Source of the DNA: Cellulomonas sp. Root930
GTDB taxonomy: Bacteria; Actinomycetota; Actinomycetes; Actinomycetales; Cellulomonadaceae
Length of the DNA: 64,000 nucleotides
Assembly (NCBI GenBank): GCA_001429255.1
Contig: LMJI01000001.1
Coordinates: 2,955,879 to 3,019,878, forward strand
Reading direction: 5' to 3'
This document shows positions 35,503 through 44,588 of the stretch, in pieces (the first letter of the stretch is position 1; each line of letters begins with the position of its first letter). The notes under the pieces were generated by a model, which was not told where the DNA came from, searched no databases, and saw nothing but the letters and a program-made list of their open reading frames with translations. The translations under genes were made by a program, and so were the position numbers.

Positions 35503-35862
35503 TCACCAGCGGCGTGGCGGGTCGACCTCGCCCCGCAGGGACAGGTGGCCGCCCTCGGGGCCGTCCCGCTCCGGAGCGCCCTGCAGCGCGCCGTCACCCG
35601 CGTCGACGGGGAGAGTGGCGGGCCGCAGGTCCCCGACCCGCCTCCACAGGCGGCCGAGGACGAACCACGCCACGACGCACACGACGCACAGGGCGAGGAA
35701 CGGCAGGATCGCCACCGGCGAGACGCCCTCGAGACCCGTCAGGACGGCGATCGAGCGAGCCAGGAACCCGGCGAGCAGCAGGAACCCGACGGAGGCGGCG
35801 CGCGCTACCCGGCGCGCCCGCAGGAACGGGACGCGGTCCACGGCAGTGCGGCGGTCGGGCAT
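35503..35862 (-). CDS. Small two-helix membrane protein
   Basis: 119 residues: a basic N-terminus (MPDRRTAVDRVPFLRARRVA), two hydrophobic helices (about 23-43 and 49-71, VAILPFLALCVVCVVAWFVL) and a hydrophilic tail. No family recognised. It begins 8 bases after the stop of the MMPL gene on the same strand, so it is probably cotranscribed and may be an accessory of that exporter (inference). Confidence 0.65.
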   Translation of the reverse strand: MPDRRTAVDRVPFLRARRVARAASVGFLLLAGFLARSIAVLTGLEGVSPVAILPFLALCVVCVVAWFVLGRLWRRVGDLRPATLPVDAGDGALQGAPERDGPEGGHLSLRGEVDPPRRW

Positions 35863-35870
35863 GGCGGGCG

Positions 35871-38114
35871 TCAGTGGGTGATGGAGATGCGGTCGTAGGC
35901 GCGCCGCAGGAACGGGGGTGCCCACCAGTTCGCCCGGCCGAGGAGCGTCATCGTCGCCGGCACGAGGAGCATCCGCACCAGGGTCGCGTCGATGAGCACG
36001 GCGACCGCCAGCGAGAAGCCGACTTCCTTGATCACCAGCAACTCGCCCGCGACGAAGCCGGCGAACACGACGATGACGATCAGCGCGGCCGAGGTGATGA
36101 TCCGGCCCGATCGCTGCAGGCCGAGGCGCACGGCGTCGTTGTTGGGCACGCCCTGGTCGACGAGCTCCTTGATCCGGGACAGCAGGAAGACCTCGTAGTC
36201 CATGGCCAGCCCGAACGCGAACGCGACCACCAGAGCCACGACGTAGGTCTCGATGCCCCCGGTCGGCGTGAAGTTCAGCAGGCCGGACAGGTGGCCGTCC
36301 TGGAACACCCACACGAGCACCCCGAGCGCAGCCGCCAGGGACAGCGCGTTGGTGAGGAGCGCCTTGACGGGCACCACGACGGAGCCGGTCATCAGGAAGA
36401 GCAGGACCAGCGTCGTGATCGCCACGATCCCGATCGCGATCGGGGCCCGCTCGACCACGGCGGCGGTGAAGTCGATCTGGGAGGCGGCCTGACCCGTGAC
36501 CCAGGTGGGGAACGGCGCGTCGAGGTCGCGGACCTGGTGGACGACCTCCCGGGAGACGGCGTCACCGGGGTCGTCGGTGTCGGGCCGGACCCCGATCACC
36601 ACGTAGGAGTCCACGGGCGACGGCGGGTCGACGGACGCGACGCCGTCGAGGTCCTCGAGGGTCGCGGCCCACGCGGTGGCCTCGTCGAGGGACGTCTGCG
36701 CGACGACGGTGATCGCCGGCGTGGAGGCCGCGGGGTAGTTGCGGGCGAGGTCGTCGACGAACTCGCGCTGGGTGCTGCCCGCGGGGAGCAGCTCGGTGGT
36801 CGAGTTGCGCAGCTCGATGTGGGCGAGCGGGAGGGCGAGGATCCCGAGCACCGCGAGCGACCCGAGGAGCACGAACCAGGGGTGCCGTTGCACCCGCGCC
36901 GCGAGCCGCGAGAAGAGCCCTTCCTCGGTCTGCACGTCGGCGGTGCGCGCCAGGATGCCGCGCAGCCCGGGGATCCGCGCCAGGATGCTCGGCCGGATCA
37001 GCCGGCGGCCGGCGAGCACGAGGAGCGCGGGCACGAGGGTCAGGGCGGTCGCGACAGCCACCACGATCACCGCGACGCCCGCCGCACCGAACGCCCGCAG
37101 GATCGGCGGCCGGAAGACGAGCAGACCCGCGATGGAGATGGCCACGATGAGCGCGGAGAAGGTCACCGTGCGGCCGGCGGTGGCCATGGTGCGTTCGATC
37201 GCGGTCAGCACGGCCCCGTCGCCGCGACGCCGTCGGCTCCCGCGCCCGCCGTCGTCGTCGACCACGTGGTGCAGCTCCTCGCGGAACCGGGACACCATCA
37301 GCAGGCCCCAGTCGATCGAGAGGCCGAGGCCGAGCACGGTCACGATGTTGACCACGGACGAGTCGAGGTCGAGCAGGTAGGAGAAGCCGAGCAGCGCCGC
37401 GAGGCCGCCGGCGATGGAGGCGATCGCCCCCATCATCGGCATCGAGGCCGCGAGGAACCCGCCGAATACGAGCACCATGATGAGGAGCGCGATCGGCAGG
37501 GCGATGGTCTCGCCGGTGCGCAGGTCGGTCTCCACCTGGTCCGTGATGGCCTCGACGATCAGGCTCGTGCCGCCGACGATCCCGGTCACGCCCGGCGCGG
37601 CGACCTCGAGGTCCGCGGGGACGTCCCGCAGGCGCTCCTCGACCTCGTCCAGGGCGGCCTGCTCCTCCTCCGGGGGCAGGTCCGGGGCGATCTCGACCAC
37701 GACGAGGAACCCGTCGCCGTCCACGGCGAGCAGAGGGGCGGCGGCCGGGTTGGCGGCGCCGTCCGGGAGGCCCAGGGGGTCGATGACGGAGGCGACGCCC
37801 TCGATCGCCGCGAGCTCGGCGCGCGCCGGGGCGAGGGACGTGGCGACCTCGGGGTCCGTCGGGTCGACACCCTGGAGCACCAGCGTGAGCGAGGGGCCGC
37901 TCTCGTCGGACTCCTCGAGGATCTGACGCCCCTCGGCGCTCTCGGACCCGGGGACCGACGGAGCCCCGGTGCTCAGGCGGTCGAACAGGTTCTCGCCGTG
38001 CACGCCCAGGACGGCCAGGCCGTAGCCGAGCACGGCGAGGACCAGCCACGCGACGACGGTGAGGCGTGGATGGTGGGCGACAGCGCGACCTACTCGGGCG
38101 AACACGCCGGTCAT
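35871..38114 (-). CDS. MMPL/RND-family exporter
   Basis: 747 residues with two RND-type repeats, each one helix, an external porter domain, then a bundle of five helices. The first bundle (about 175-340) has GLGLSIDWGLLMVSRFREEL and the second (about 560-720) has GLAMDYEVFLLSRIKELVDQG. The Asp in each is the expected proton-relay residue. The usual partner Tyr is present in the second but is Trp in the first. The family moves lipids or drugs; the cargo here is unknown. ATG 38114 gives the usual short cytoplasmic start. A charged cytoplasmic loop with RGSRRRRGD lies near residue 290. Confidence 0.9.
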   Translation of the reverse strand: MTGVFARVGRAVAHHPRLTVVAWLVLAVLGYGLAVLGVHGENLFDRLSTGAPSVPGSESAEGRQILEESDESGPSLTLVLQGVDPTDPEVATSLAPARAELAAIEGVASVIDPLGLPDGAANPAAAPLLAVDGDGFLVVVEIAPDLPPEEEQAALDEVEERLRDVPADLEVAAPGVTGIVGGTSLIVEAITDQVETDLRTGETIALPIALLIMVLVFGGFLAASMPMMGAIASIAGGLAALLGFSYLLDLDSSVVNIVTVLGLGLSIDWGLLMVSRFREELHHVVDDDGGRGSRRRRGDGAVLTAIERTMATAGRTVTFSALIVAISIAGLLVFRPPILRAFGAAGVAVIVVAVATALTLVPALLVLAGRRLIRPSILARIPGLRGILARTADVQTEEGLFSRLAARVQRHPWFVLLGSLAVLGILALPLAHIELRNSTTELLPAGSTQREFVDDLARNYPAASTPAITVVAQTSLDEATAWAATLEDLDGVASVDPPSPVDSYVVIGVRPDTDDPGDAVSREVVHQVRDLDAPFPTWVTGQAASQIDFTAAVVERAPIAIGIVAITTLVLLFLMTGSVVVPVKALLTNALSLAAALGVLVWVFQDGHLSGLLNFTPTGGIETYVVALVVAFAFGLAMDYEVFLLSRIKELVDQGVPNNDAVRLGLQRSGRIITSAALIVIVVFAGFVAGELLVIKEVGFSLAVAVLIDATLVRMLLVPATMTLLGRANWWAPPFLRRAYDRISITH

Positions 38115-38195
38115 CGTCGCAGGTGGAACGGCCGTCGCGCACACGGAGTCACCGGATCGGCGTGACGGCGTCTCTCGGACGTGGGTCCTCGTGCG

Positions 38196-38201
38196 TACCC
38201 T
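38196..38201 (+). promoter_or_regulatory. -10 box TACCCT of rarA (leaderless)
   Basis: TACCCT ends 6 bases before ATG 38208, with no ribosome-binding site between. rarA is divergent from the MMPL gene; the shared gap is 93 bases. Confidence 0.45.
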
Positions 38202-38207
38202 GCCCGC

Positions 38208-39578
38208 ATGGACCTGTTCGATGCGGTGACGTCGACCGCCACCGGCCTGCCCGCCGTGGGTGCCGGCGCGCCGCTCGCCGTGCGCATGCGGCCGCGCGAC
38301 CTGGGGGAGGTGGCCGGCCAGGAGCACCTGCTCGTCGGGGGCTCGCCGCTGCGCCGTCTGGTGGAGCCGGCCAACGAGGCCGCGCGCCGGGCCGCGCCGA
38401 CCTCCGTCGTCCTGTGGGGGCCGCCCGGCACGGGCAAGACGACGCTCGCGTACCTCATCGCCGCCACCTCCGGCCGCCGGTTCGTGGAGCTGTCGGCCGT
38501 CACCGCCGGCGTCAAGGACGTCCGCGCCGTGATCGAGGACGCCCGCCGGCGGCTGGCGACCGACGGCACGGAGACCGTCCTGTTCATCGACGAGGTCCAC
38601 CGGTTCACCAAGGCGCAGCAGGACGCCCTGCTGCCCAGCGTGGAGAACCGCTGGGTCACGCTGGTGGCCGCCACCACGGAGAACCCGTCGTTCTCGGTGA
38701 ACTCACCCTTGCTCTCGCGCTCCCTGCTGCTCACGCTGCAGCCGCTGGACACCGAGGACGTGCGCCGCCTGGTGCGCCGCGCGGTCGAGGACGAGCGGGG
38801 TCTGGACGGCTCGATCAGCCTGTCCGACGACGCGGAGGAGCACCTGCTGCGCCTGGCCGGCGGGGACGCCCGCAAGGCGCTGACCATCCTCGAGGCCGCC
38901 GCCGGGTCCGCCCTGTCCGAGGACGACGCCGTCCCGCCCGTCGCCGTGGACCTCGCGACGATGGAGCGGGCCATCGACGTCGCCGCGGTGCGCTACGACC
39001 GCGACGGCGACCAGCACTACGACGTCATCAGCGCCTTCATCAAGTCGATGCGCGGCTCCGACGTCGACGCCTCGCTGCACTACCTCGCGCGGATGATCGC
39101 CGCGGGGGAGGACCCCCGGTTCATCGCCCGCCGCATCGTGATCGCCGCGGCCGAGGACGTGGGCATGGCCGATCCGAGCGCGCTGCAGACGGCGGTCGCG
39201 GCGGCGCAGGCGGTGGCGCTGATCGGCATGCCCGAGGCGCGGATCATCCTGGCGGAAGCCGTGGTGCACCTGGCGACAGCCCCGAAGTCGAATGCCGCCT
39301 ACACCGGCATCGACCGTGCCCTGGCCGACGTGCGTGCGGGTCGCATCGGCTCCGTGCCGTCCCACCTGCGCGACGCGCACTACCCAGGGGCGAAGCAGCT
39401 GGGGCACGGCACGTCCTACCTGTACGCGCACGACCAGCCGCACGCGGTGGCCGCCCAGCAGTACCTGCCCGACGAGCTGGTGGGCACGCGGTACTACGAG
39501 CCGAGCGACCGCGGCTACGAGCGTCAGGTGACCGAGAGGCTGGATCGCATCCGCGCGATCCTCGACGAGCAGGGCTGA
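38208..39578 (+). CDS. rarA: Replication-associated recombination protein RarA (MgsA)
   Basis: AAA+ ATPase (456 residues) related to clamp loaders, acting at stalled forks. Visible are [20 protein letters not shown], Walker [15 protein letters not shown], Walker [21 protein letters not shown], sensor 1 [20 protein letters not shown] and the tetramerisation domain with [16 protein letters not shown] and [19 protein letters not shown]. The ATG start gives the usual MDLF N-terminus. It is usually found near alaS in actinobacteria, as here. Confidence 0.95.
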   Translation: MDLFDAVTSTATGLPAVGAGAPLAVRMRPRDLGEVAGQEHLLVGGSPLRRLVEPANEAARRAAPTSVVLWGPPGTGKTTLAYLIAATSGRRFVELSAVTAGVKDVRAVIEDARRRLATDGTETVLFIDEVHRFTKAQQDALLPSVENRWVTLVAATTENPSFSVNSPLLSRSLLLTLQPLDTEDVRRLVRRAVEDERGLDGSISLSDDAEEHLLRLAGGDARKALTILEAAAGSALSEDDAVPPVAVDLATMERAIDVAAVRYDRDGDQHYDVISAFIKSMRGSDVDASLHYLARMIAAGEDPRFIARRIVIAAAEDVGMADPSALQTAVAAAQAVALIGMPEARIILAEAVVHLATAPKSNAAYTGIDRALADVRAGRIGSVPSHLRDAHYPGAKQLGHGTSYLYAHDQPHAVAAQQYLPDELVGTRYYEPSDRGYERQVTERLDRIRAILDEQG

Positions 39579-39603
39579 TTCGGGTTTCACCGCCGCCGCA
39601 GGG

Positions 39604-39777
39604 TAGAGTGTCACGGTCGTCCGCGGGACGGGTGTGCATCCACGCCCCCAGCTCGGACGGCCACCTGGGGCCTTAGCCAGCGTCGGAACAAGACACGACG
39701 CACCACACGGTCGGCCCCACGCCCGGCGGAGCTCTCCGACTTCGGGTGTGACGTCTACAACGACAGGAAGTAACTCT
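39604..39777 (+). promoter_or_regulatory. Long structured rpsD leader
   Basis: TAGAGT (39604-39609) is a -10 candidate, giving a 5' UTR of about 160 nt before the rpsD GTG. Consecutive helices can be drawn: CGTCC/GGGACG, GGGTGTG/CCACGCCC, CCCCAG/CTGGGG and CGGAG/CTCCG. AGGAAG lies before the start. Ribosomal protein S4 commonly represses its own mRNA, so this leader is a candidate S4-binding element. Confidence 0.45.
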
Positions 39778-40404
39778 GTGAGCAGCGTGACCCGCTCGCG
39801 TCGCCAGGTGCGCCTTTCCCGCGCCCTCGGCCTCGCGCTGACGCCCAAGGCCGTCAAGCACTTCGAGAAGCGGCCGTACCCCCCCGGCGAGCACGGCCGT
39901 GCGCGTCGTCGCACCGAGTCGGACTACGCGGTCCGTCTCCGCGAGAAGCAGCGTCTGCGCGCCCAGTACGCGCTGCGCGAGAAGCAGATGGCTCGTGCGT
40001 ACGAGGACGCCCGCAAGGCCCCGGGCCTGACCGGTGAGGCGCTCGTCGAGAACCTCGAGACGCGCCTGGACGCCCTCGTCCTGCGGTCGGGCTTCGCCCG
40101 CACCATCCTGCAGGCGCGCCAGGTCGTCGTGCACCGTCACATGCTCGTCGACGGCAAGATCGTGGACCGTCCCTCCTTCCGCGTGAAGCCGGGCCAGACG
40201 CTCCAGGTCAAGCCGAAGAGCCAGGCGACCGTGCCGTTCCAGGTCGCCGCCGCCGGTGCCCACCGCGACGTGCTCCCCACGGTGCCGGGCTACCTCGACG
40301 TGCAGCTGGAGAAGCTCAGCTCCGTCCTGGTCCGCGCCCCCAAGCGCGCGGAGATCCCCGTGACGTGCGAGGTCCAGCTGGTCGTCGAGTACTACGCCCG
40401 CTGA
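39778..40404 (+). CDS. rpsD: Small ribosomal subunit protein uS4
   Basis: 16S rRNA-binding assembly protein (208 residues). Visible are KAVKHFEKRPYPPGEHGRAR, LRAQYALREKQMARAYEDA and the S4 RNA-binding domain LETRLDALVLRSGFARTILQ followed by ARQVVVHRHMLVDGKIVD. The N-terminal zinc cysteines of C+ type S4 are absent, so it is the zinc-independent form. GTG 39778 is set by AGGAAG. The gene stands apart from the ribosomal protein operons, flanked by a long leader and a strong terminator. Confidence 0.96.
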   Translation: MSSVTRSRRQVRLSRALGLALTPKAVKHFEKRPYPPGEHGRARRRTESDYAVRLREKQRLRAQYALREKQMARAYEDARKAPGLTGEALVENLETRLDALVLRSGFARTILQARQVVVHRHMLVDGKIVDRPSFRVKPGQTLQVKPKSQATVPFQVAAAGAHRDVLPTVPGYLDVQLEKLSSVLVRAPKRAEIPVTCEVQLVVEYYAR

Positions 40405-40415
40405 TCCGATCTCCT

Positions 40416-40457
40416 CACGGACGCCCCGCCGCGCACCTGCGCAGCGGGGCGTCCGTG
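40416..40457 (+). terminator. rpsD terminator
   Basis: A perfect 14-bp stem: CACGGACGCCCCGC (40416-40429) with GCGGGGCGTCCGTG (40444-40457), loop of 14. It begins 12 bases after the rpsD stop. Confidence 0.8.
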
Positions 40458-40515
40458 CGTTCAGGACAGGTAGGGTTTCGGCGGGGTCGACGACCCCAGG
40501 ACCAGGAGGCTTGAC

Positions 40516-40884
40516 ATGTCGGTGGGTGACGTCGCGGGTCTGATCGCCGCGATCGCGTTCGTGCTGCTCGTGGGCTTCTTGGCGGTCCCGTTGATCAAGC
40601 TGGGACGCGTGCTGGACGAGACGCGGACCTCGGTCAAGGAGATCACCGACCACACCGTGCCCGTGCTCGACGAGACGGCCACGCTCGTGGCGTCCTCGAA
40701 CACGCAGCTGGCGAACATCGACACGGTCACCACGGCGGCCGCGCAGGTCTCGGAGAACGTCTCGGCGCTGACCTCCCTCTTCGCCGCCACGGTCGGCTCA
40801 CCCATGATCAAGGTCGCCGCCTTCTCGTACGGCGTGCGCCGGGCGCTGTCCGGTCTCGCGGCGAGCGCACGCCGGAGCCGATGA
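40516..40884 (+). CDS. DUF948 membrane protein
   Basis: 122 residues: an N-terminal membrane helix (about 6-28, LIAAIAFVLLVGFLAVPLI), then a DUF948 helix with LGRVLDETRTSVKEITDHTVPVLDE and a coiled-coil-like stretch. A short amphipathic end GSPMIKVAAFSYGVRRAL follows. The function is unknown. Similar small proteins precede alaS across actinobacteria. AGGAGG lies before the ATG and TAGGGT (40471-40476) is a -10 candidate. The stop overlaps the next gene. Confidence 0.88.
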   Translation: MSVGDVAGLIAAIAFVLLVGFLAVPLIKLGRVLDETRTSVKEITDHTVPVLDETATLVASSNTQLANIDTVTTAAAQVSENVSALTSLFAATVGSPMIKVAAFSYGVRRALSGLAASARRSR

Positions 40885-41240
40885 TGGCCCGCCGCCTCAC
40901 CTGGCTCGCGGTCGGGGTCGTCGTCACCGTCGTCGTCCTCCGCAAGGGGCGCGCGGTCGTCGAGACGTACCTGCCCGCCGGAACGACCGACGCCGTCGAC
41001 GGGGTCCAGCGGGTCTCGCACGCGGTCGCCACCCTCAAGAGCGAGTTCCTCGCCGGGATGGCGGAGCGCGAGCAGCAGCTGCGGCACGACCTCGTGGGCG
41101 ACGCCGACATCGACACCCTGCGGGCCGAGCGTCCGGAGCGCGTCGACAAGCTCCGTCGAGCCTGGGCCTCCCGCCGCGGCGACGACTGGGCCGGTCCCAC
41201 CGAGGACCCGGACGACGACGACGGCTACACCTTCTTCTAG
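40881..41240 (+). CDS. DUF6167-type small membrane protein
   Basis: 119 residues: one N-terminal membrane helix (about 5-20), the segment [28 protein letters not shown], a helical part [19 protein letters not shown] and an acidic end. It always seems to accompany the DUF948 gene upstream of alaS, and the 4-base overlap with it indicates coupled translation. The function is unknown. A helper role for the DUF948 partner is only a guess. Confidence 0.8.
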   Translation: MMARRLTWLAVGVVVTVVVLRKGRAVVETYLPAGTTDAVDGVQRVSHAVATLKSEFLAGMAEREQQLRHDLVGDADIDTLRAERPERVDKLRRAWASRRGDDWAGPTEDPDDDDGYTFF

Positions 41241-41280
41241 GCACCACCCCGATCACCACAGAACGACGACGAGGACACCG

Positions 41281-43959
41281 ATGCGTACCGCCGAGATCCG
41301 CCAGCGCTGGCTCGACTACTTCGAGGGCAAGGGTCACGTCGTCGTCCCCTCGGCCTCGCTGATCTCGCCCGACCCGTCGACCCTGTTCGTCATCGCCGGC
41401 ATGGTGCCGTTCATCCCGTACATGCTGGGGGAGCAGACCGCGCCGTGGCCGCGCGCCACCAGCGTGCAGAAGTGCGTGCGCACCCTCGACATCGAGGAGG
41501 TCGGCAAGACCACGCGGCACGGCACGTTCTTCCAGATGAACGGCAACTTCTCGTTCGGTGACTACTTCAAGGAAGGCGCGATCACCTACGCCTGGGAGCT
41601 GGTCACCGGGTCGCGCGAGTCCGGTGGGTTCGGCTTCGACCCCGACACCATCTGGGTGACCGTCTTCCACGACGACGACGAGGCGGCCGACCTGTGGAAG
41701 CAGATCGCCGGGCTGCCCGACGAGCGGATCCAGCGCCGCGGCTGGAAGGACAACTTCTGGTCCACCGGTGCGCGCGGACCGTCCGGTCCCTGCTCGGAGA
41801 TCTACGTCGATCGCGGTCCCGAGTACGGCGCCGAGGGCGGCCCGGTCGTCGACGAGGACCGGTACCTCGAGATCTGGAACCTCGTCTTCATGCAGTACGA
41901 ACGCGGTGACGGGGGCGGCAAGGAGAACTTCCCCATCCTGGGCGACCTCAAGCAGAAGAACATCGACACGGGCATGGGCCTCGAGCGCGTCGCGTACCTG
42001 CTCCAGGGTGTCGACAACCTGTACGAGATCGACGAGGTCTTCCCGGTCATCCAGGGCGCGCAGGAGCTGTCCGGCAAGCGGTACGGCGCGGTGCACGACG
42101 ACGACGTCCGGATGCGCGTGGTCGCCGACCACGTGCGCAGCGCGCTCATGCTCATGGGCGACGGCGTGACGCCGTCCAACGAGGGCCGCGGCTACGTGCT
42201 GCGCCGCCTGCTGCGCCGCTCCATCCGGGCGATGCGGCTGCTCGGCGTCGAGGACCTCGCGCTGCCGTCGCTGCTGCCCCTGAGCAAGGACGCGATGAGC
42301 CCGTCCTACCCGGAGCTCGCGGCGAACTTCGAGAAGATCAGCCAGGTCGCGTACGCGGAGGAGGACACCTTCCGCCGCACGCTCGCGGCCGGGACCATGA
42401 TCCTCGACACCGCGGTGCAGGCGGCCAAGTCGTCTCCCGCGCCGCTGCTCACGGGTTCGCAGGCGTTCCAGCTGCACGACACCTACGGCTTCCCGATCGA
42501 CCTCACGCTCGAGATGGCGGCCGAGCAGGGCGTCTCCGTCGACGAGACCGCATTCCGCACCCTGATGAAGGAGCAGCGGGACCGCGCACGTGCGGACGCG
42601 CTGGCCAAGCGCGCGGGCCGCGCCGACACCGCGGCCTACCAGGAGCTGCACAGCACGCTCAGCAGCGAGACCGCCAAGCCGGTGCAGTTCATCGGCTACA
42701 CCGACGCGACCGCGCGCTCGCGCGTCGTCGGCCTCCTGGTGGACGGCGTCCCGGCGCCGGCCGCGACCGCGCCCGCGGACGTGGAGGTCGTGCTCGACGT
42801 GACCCCGTTCTACGCCGAGGCGGGCGGGCAGCTGGCGGACACGGGTGTCATCGTGCTCGACGGCGGTGCACGCATCGAGGTCGACGACGTCCAGGCGCCG
42901 GTCAAGGGGCTGTCCGTGCACCACGGACGGCTGGTGGACGGCACGGTGACGTTCGGCGAGTCCGGGACAGCGACGATCGACATCCACCGCCGACGCGCGA
43001 TCGCGCGCGCCCACACGGCCACGCACCTGGTGCACAAGGCACTGCACGAGTCCATCGGGGAGAGCGCGACGCAGGCCGGCTCGCTCAACGCGCCGAGCCG
43101 GCTCCGGTTCGACTTCCGCTCGCCGTCCGCGACCTCGTCGCAGGTCGTCGCGGAGATCGAGGCACGCGTCAACGAGCGACTGCAGGACGACCTCGAGGTC
43201 ACCGACTCGGTCATGCGGATCGACGAGGCGCGTGGCCGGGGTGCGATGGCCCTGTTCGGCGAGAAGTACGGCAACGAGGTCCGCGTCGTCGACATCGGCG
43301 ACGGCTGGTCGCTCGAGCTGTGCGCGGGCACGCACGTCAAGCGGTCCGGCGAGCTCGGCCTCGTCACCCTGCTGTCCGAATCGGCGATCGGCTCCGGCGT
43401 GCGGCGTGTCGACGCGCTCGTCGGTGCGGGTGCGTACGGGTACCAGGCCAAGGAGCGTGCCCTCGTGGGTCAGCTCTCCGGGCTGCTCGGGGCGCGTCCC
43501 GACGAGCTCTCGGAGCGGGTGTCCGCGCTGCTCACCAAGCTCAAGGACTCCGAGAAGGAGCTCGCGGCGCTGCGCCAGGCGACGCTGCTCGCCCAGGCGG
43601 GCGCGCTGGCGTCCGATGCGCAGACCGTGGGGGAGACCCGCGTGGTCACGCACGACGCCGGCGAGGTCGGTGGCGACGAGCTGCGCACCCTCGTGCTCGA
43701 CGTCCGCTCGCGGCTCGGCGAGGCCTCGCCCGCGGTCGTCGCGATCGGTGGCGTGAGCAAGGGGCGCCCGGTCGTCGTCGTGGCGACCAACGCGGCCGCG
43801 CGCGAGCAGGGCGTGCGCGCCGGGGCCCTCGTCCGGACCGCGTCCGGGATCCTCGGCGGCGGCGGGGGCGGCAAGGACGACCTCGCCCAGGGTGGCGGCA
43901 CGGATCCCGCGCGGCTGGCCGAGGCGCTGTCGGCCGTCGCGACGGCGGTGAGAGGCTGA
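41281..43959 (+). CDS. alaS: Alanine--tRNA ligase
   Basis: 892 residues with all AlaS parts. The class II core has [20 protein letters not shown] and [17 protein letters not shown]. The tRNA recognition domain has [20 protein letters not shown] and [15 protein letters not shown]. The editing domain has the metal motif [11 protein letters not shown] together with [13 protein letters not shown]. The C-terminal DHHA1-type domain ends in [15 protein letters not shown]. Editing residues look intact, so mischarged Ser/Gly-tRNA-Ala should be cleared. The ATG follows the DUF6167 stop by 40 bases. ruvX starts one base after its stop. Confidence 0.97.
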   Translation: MRTAEIRQRWLDYFEGKGHVVVPSASLISPDPSTLFVIAGMVPFIPYMLGEQTAPWPRATSVQKCVRTLDIEEVGKTTRHGTFFQMNGNFSFGDYFKEGAITYAWELVTGSRESGGFGFDPDTIWVTVFHDDDEAADLWKQIAGLPDERIQRRGWKDNFWSTGARGPSGPCSEIYVDRGPEYGAEGGPVVDEDRYLEIWNLVFMQYERGDGGGKENFPILGDLKQKNIDTGMGLERVAYLLQGVDNLYEIDEVFPVIQGAQELSGKRYGAVHDDDVRMRVVADHVRSALMLMGDGVTPSNEGRGYVLRRLLRRSIRAMRLLGVEDLALPSLLPLSKDAMSPSYPELAANFEKISQVAYAEEDTFRRTLAAGTMILDTAVQAAKSSPAPLLTGSQAFQLHDTYGFPIDLTLEMAAEQGVSVDETAFRTLMKEQRDRARADALAKRAGRADTAAYQELHSTLSSETAKPVQFIGYTDATARSRVVGLLVDGVPAPAATAPADVEVVLDVTPFYAEAGGQLADTGVIVLDGGARIEVDDVQAPVKGLSVHHGRLVDGTVTFGESGTATIDIHRRRAIARAHTATHLVHKALHESIGESATQAGSLNAPSRLRFDFRSPSATSSQVVAEIEARVNERLQDDLEVTDSVMRIDEARGRGAMALFGEKYGNEVRVVDIGDGWSLELCAGTHVKRSGELGLVTLLSESAIGSGVRRVDALVGAGAYGYQAKERALVGQLSGLLGARPDELSERVSALLTKLKDSEKELAALRQATLLAQAGALASDAQTVGETRVVTHDAGEVGGDELRTLVLDVRSRLGEASPAVVAIGGVSKGRPVVVVATNAAAREQGVRAGALVRTASGILGGGGGGKDDLAQGGGTDPARLAEALSAVATAVRG

Positions 43960-43960
43960 C

Positions 43961-44530
43961 GTGCCCGCCACCCCCGATCCCGACGCGTCCGTCGTCCGCG
44001 GCGCCCGCCTCGCCGTCGACGTCGGCTCGGTCCGTGTCGGTCTCGCGAGCAGCGACCCCGACGGGCTGATCGCCACGCCGGTGGCCACGCTCGCGCGGGC
44101 GACCGCCACGAAGGGTCGGCTCCCGTCCGATCTCGCGCAGGTGGTGCTTGAGGTGCAGGAGCGGCGTGTGGGTGTTGTGTACGTGGGCCTTCCGATGCAC
44201 TTGTCGGGTGCCGAAGGTTCCGCATCGCAGGCCGCGCGCGCGTACGCTGTCCAACTGGCGCAGGCCGTCGCACCCGTCGCGGTGCGTCTGGTCGACGAGC
44301 GGATGAGCACGGTGTCCGCCCATCACGCGCTGCATGCGTCCGGCCGATCCGGACGCAGCCACCGGCAGGTCGTCGACCAGGCGGCCGCGGTGGTGATCTT
44401 GCAGTCCGCGCTGGACGCGGAGCGTGCGTCGGGACGACGTCCCGGTGAGCGGGTCCCGGTCGACCCAGGACAGCACGTTCCAGTGGCGCGCGGGGGGGCT
44501 GCGGGCGACGCACGGACGACTGTGGAGTGA
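43961..44530 (+). CDS. ruvX: Putative pre-16S rRNA nuclease RuvX (YqgF)
   Basis: 189-residue RNase H-fold protein with GARLAVDVGSVRVGLASSD (first catalytic Asp), VVYVGLPMHLSGAEGS, VRLVDERMSTVSA (Glu) and VVDQAAAVVILQSAL (final Asp). YqgF matures the 5' end of 16S rRNA in E. coli. A Holliday-resolvase role has been proposed in mycobacteria. The C-terminal 35 residues are an unstructured extension. The order alaS-ruvX-mltG-aroE is conserved in actinobacteria. Confidence 0.93.
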   Translation: MPATPDPDASVVRGARLAVDVGSVRVGLASSDPDGLIATPVATLARATATKGRLPSDLAQVVLEVQERRVGVVYVGLPMHLSGAEGSASQAARAYAVQLAQAVAPVAVRLVDERMSTVSAHHALHASGRSGRSHRQVVDQAAAVVILQSALDAERASGRRPGERVPVDPGQHVPVARGGAAGDARTTVE

Positions 44531-44588
44531 CGCGCACGTGACCAACAGCCAGACCGACCGCTGGGCCCCTGGAGAACGGAGTGACGAG

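Noticed and set aside
41035..44310. A 1091-codon open frame on the minus strand over alaS
   Set aside because: It is a mirror of the alaS codons at high GC; the product is Arg/Val/Gly/His-rich without motifs, while alaS has all family motifs.
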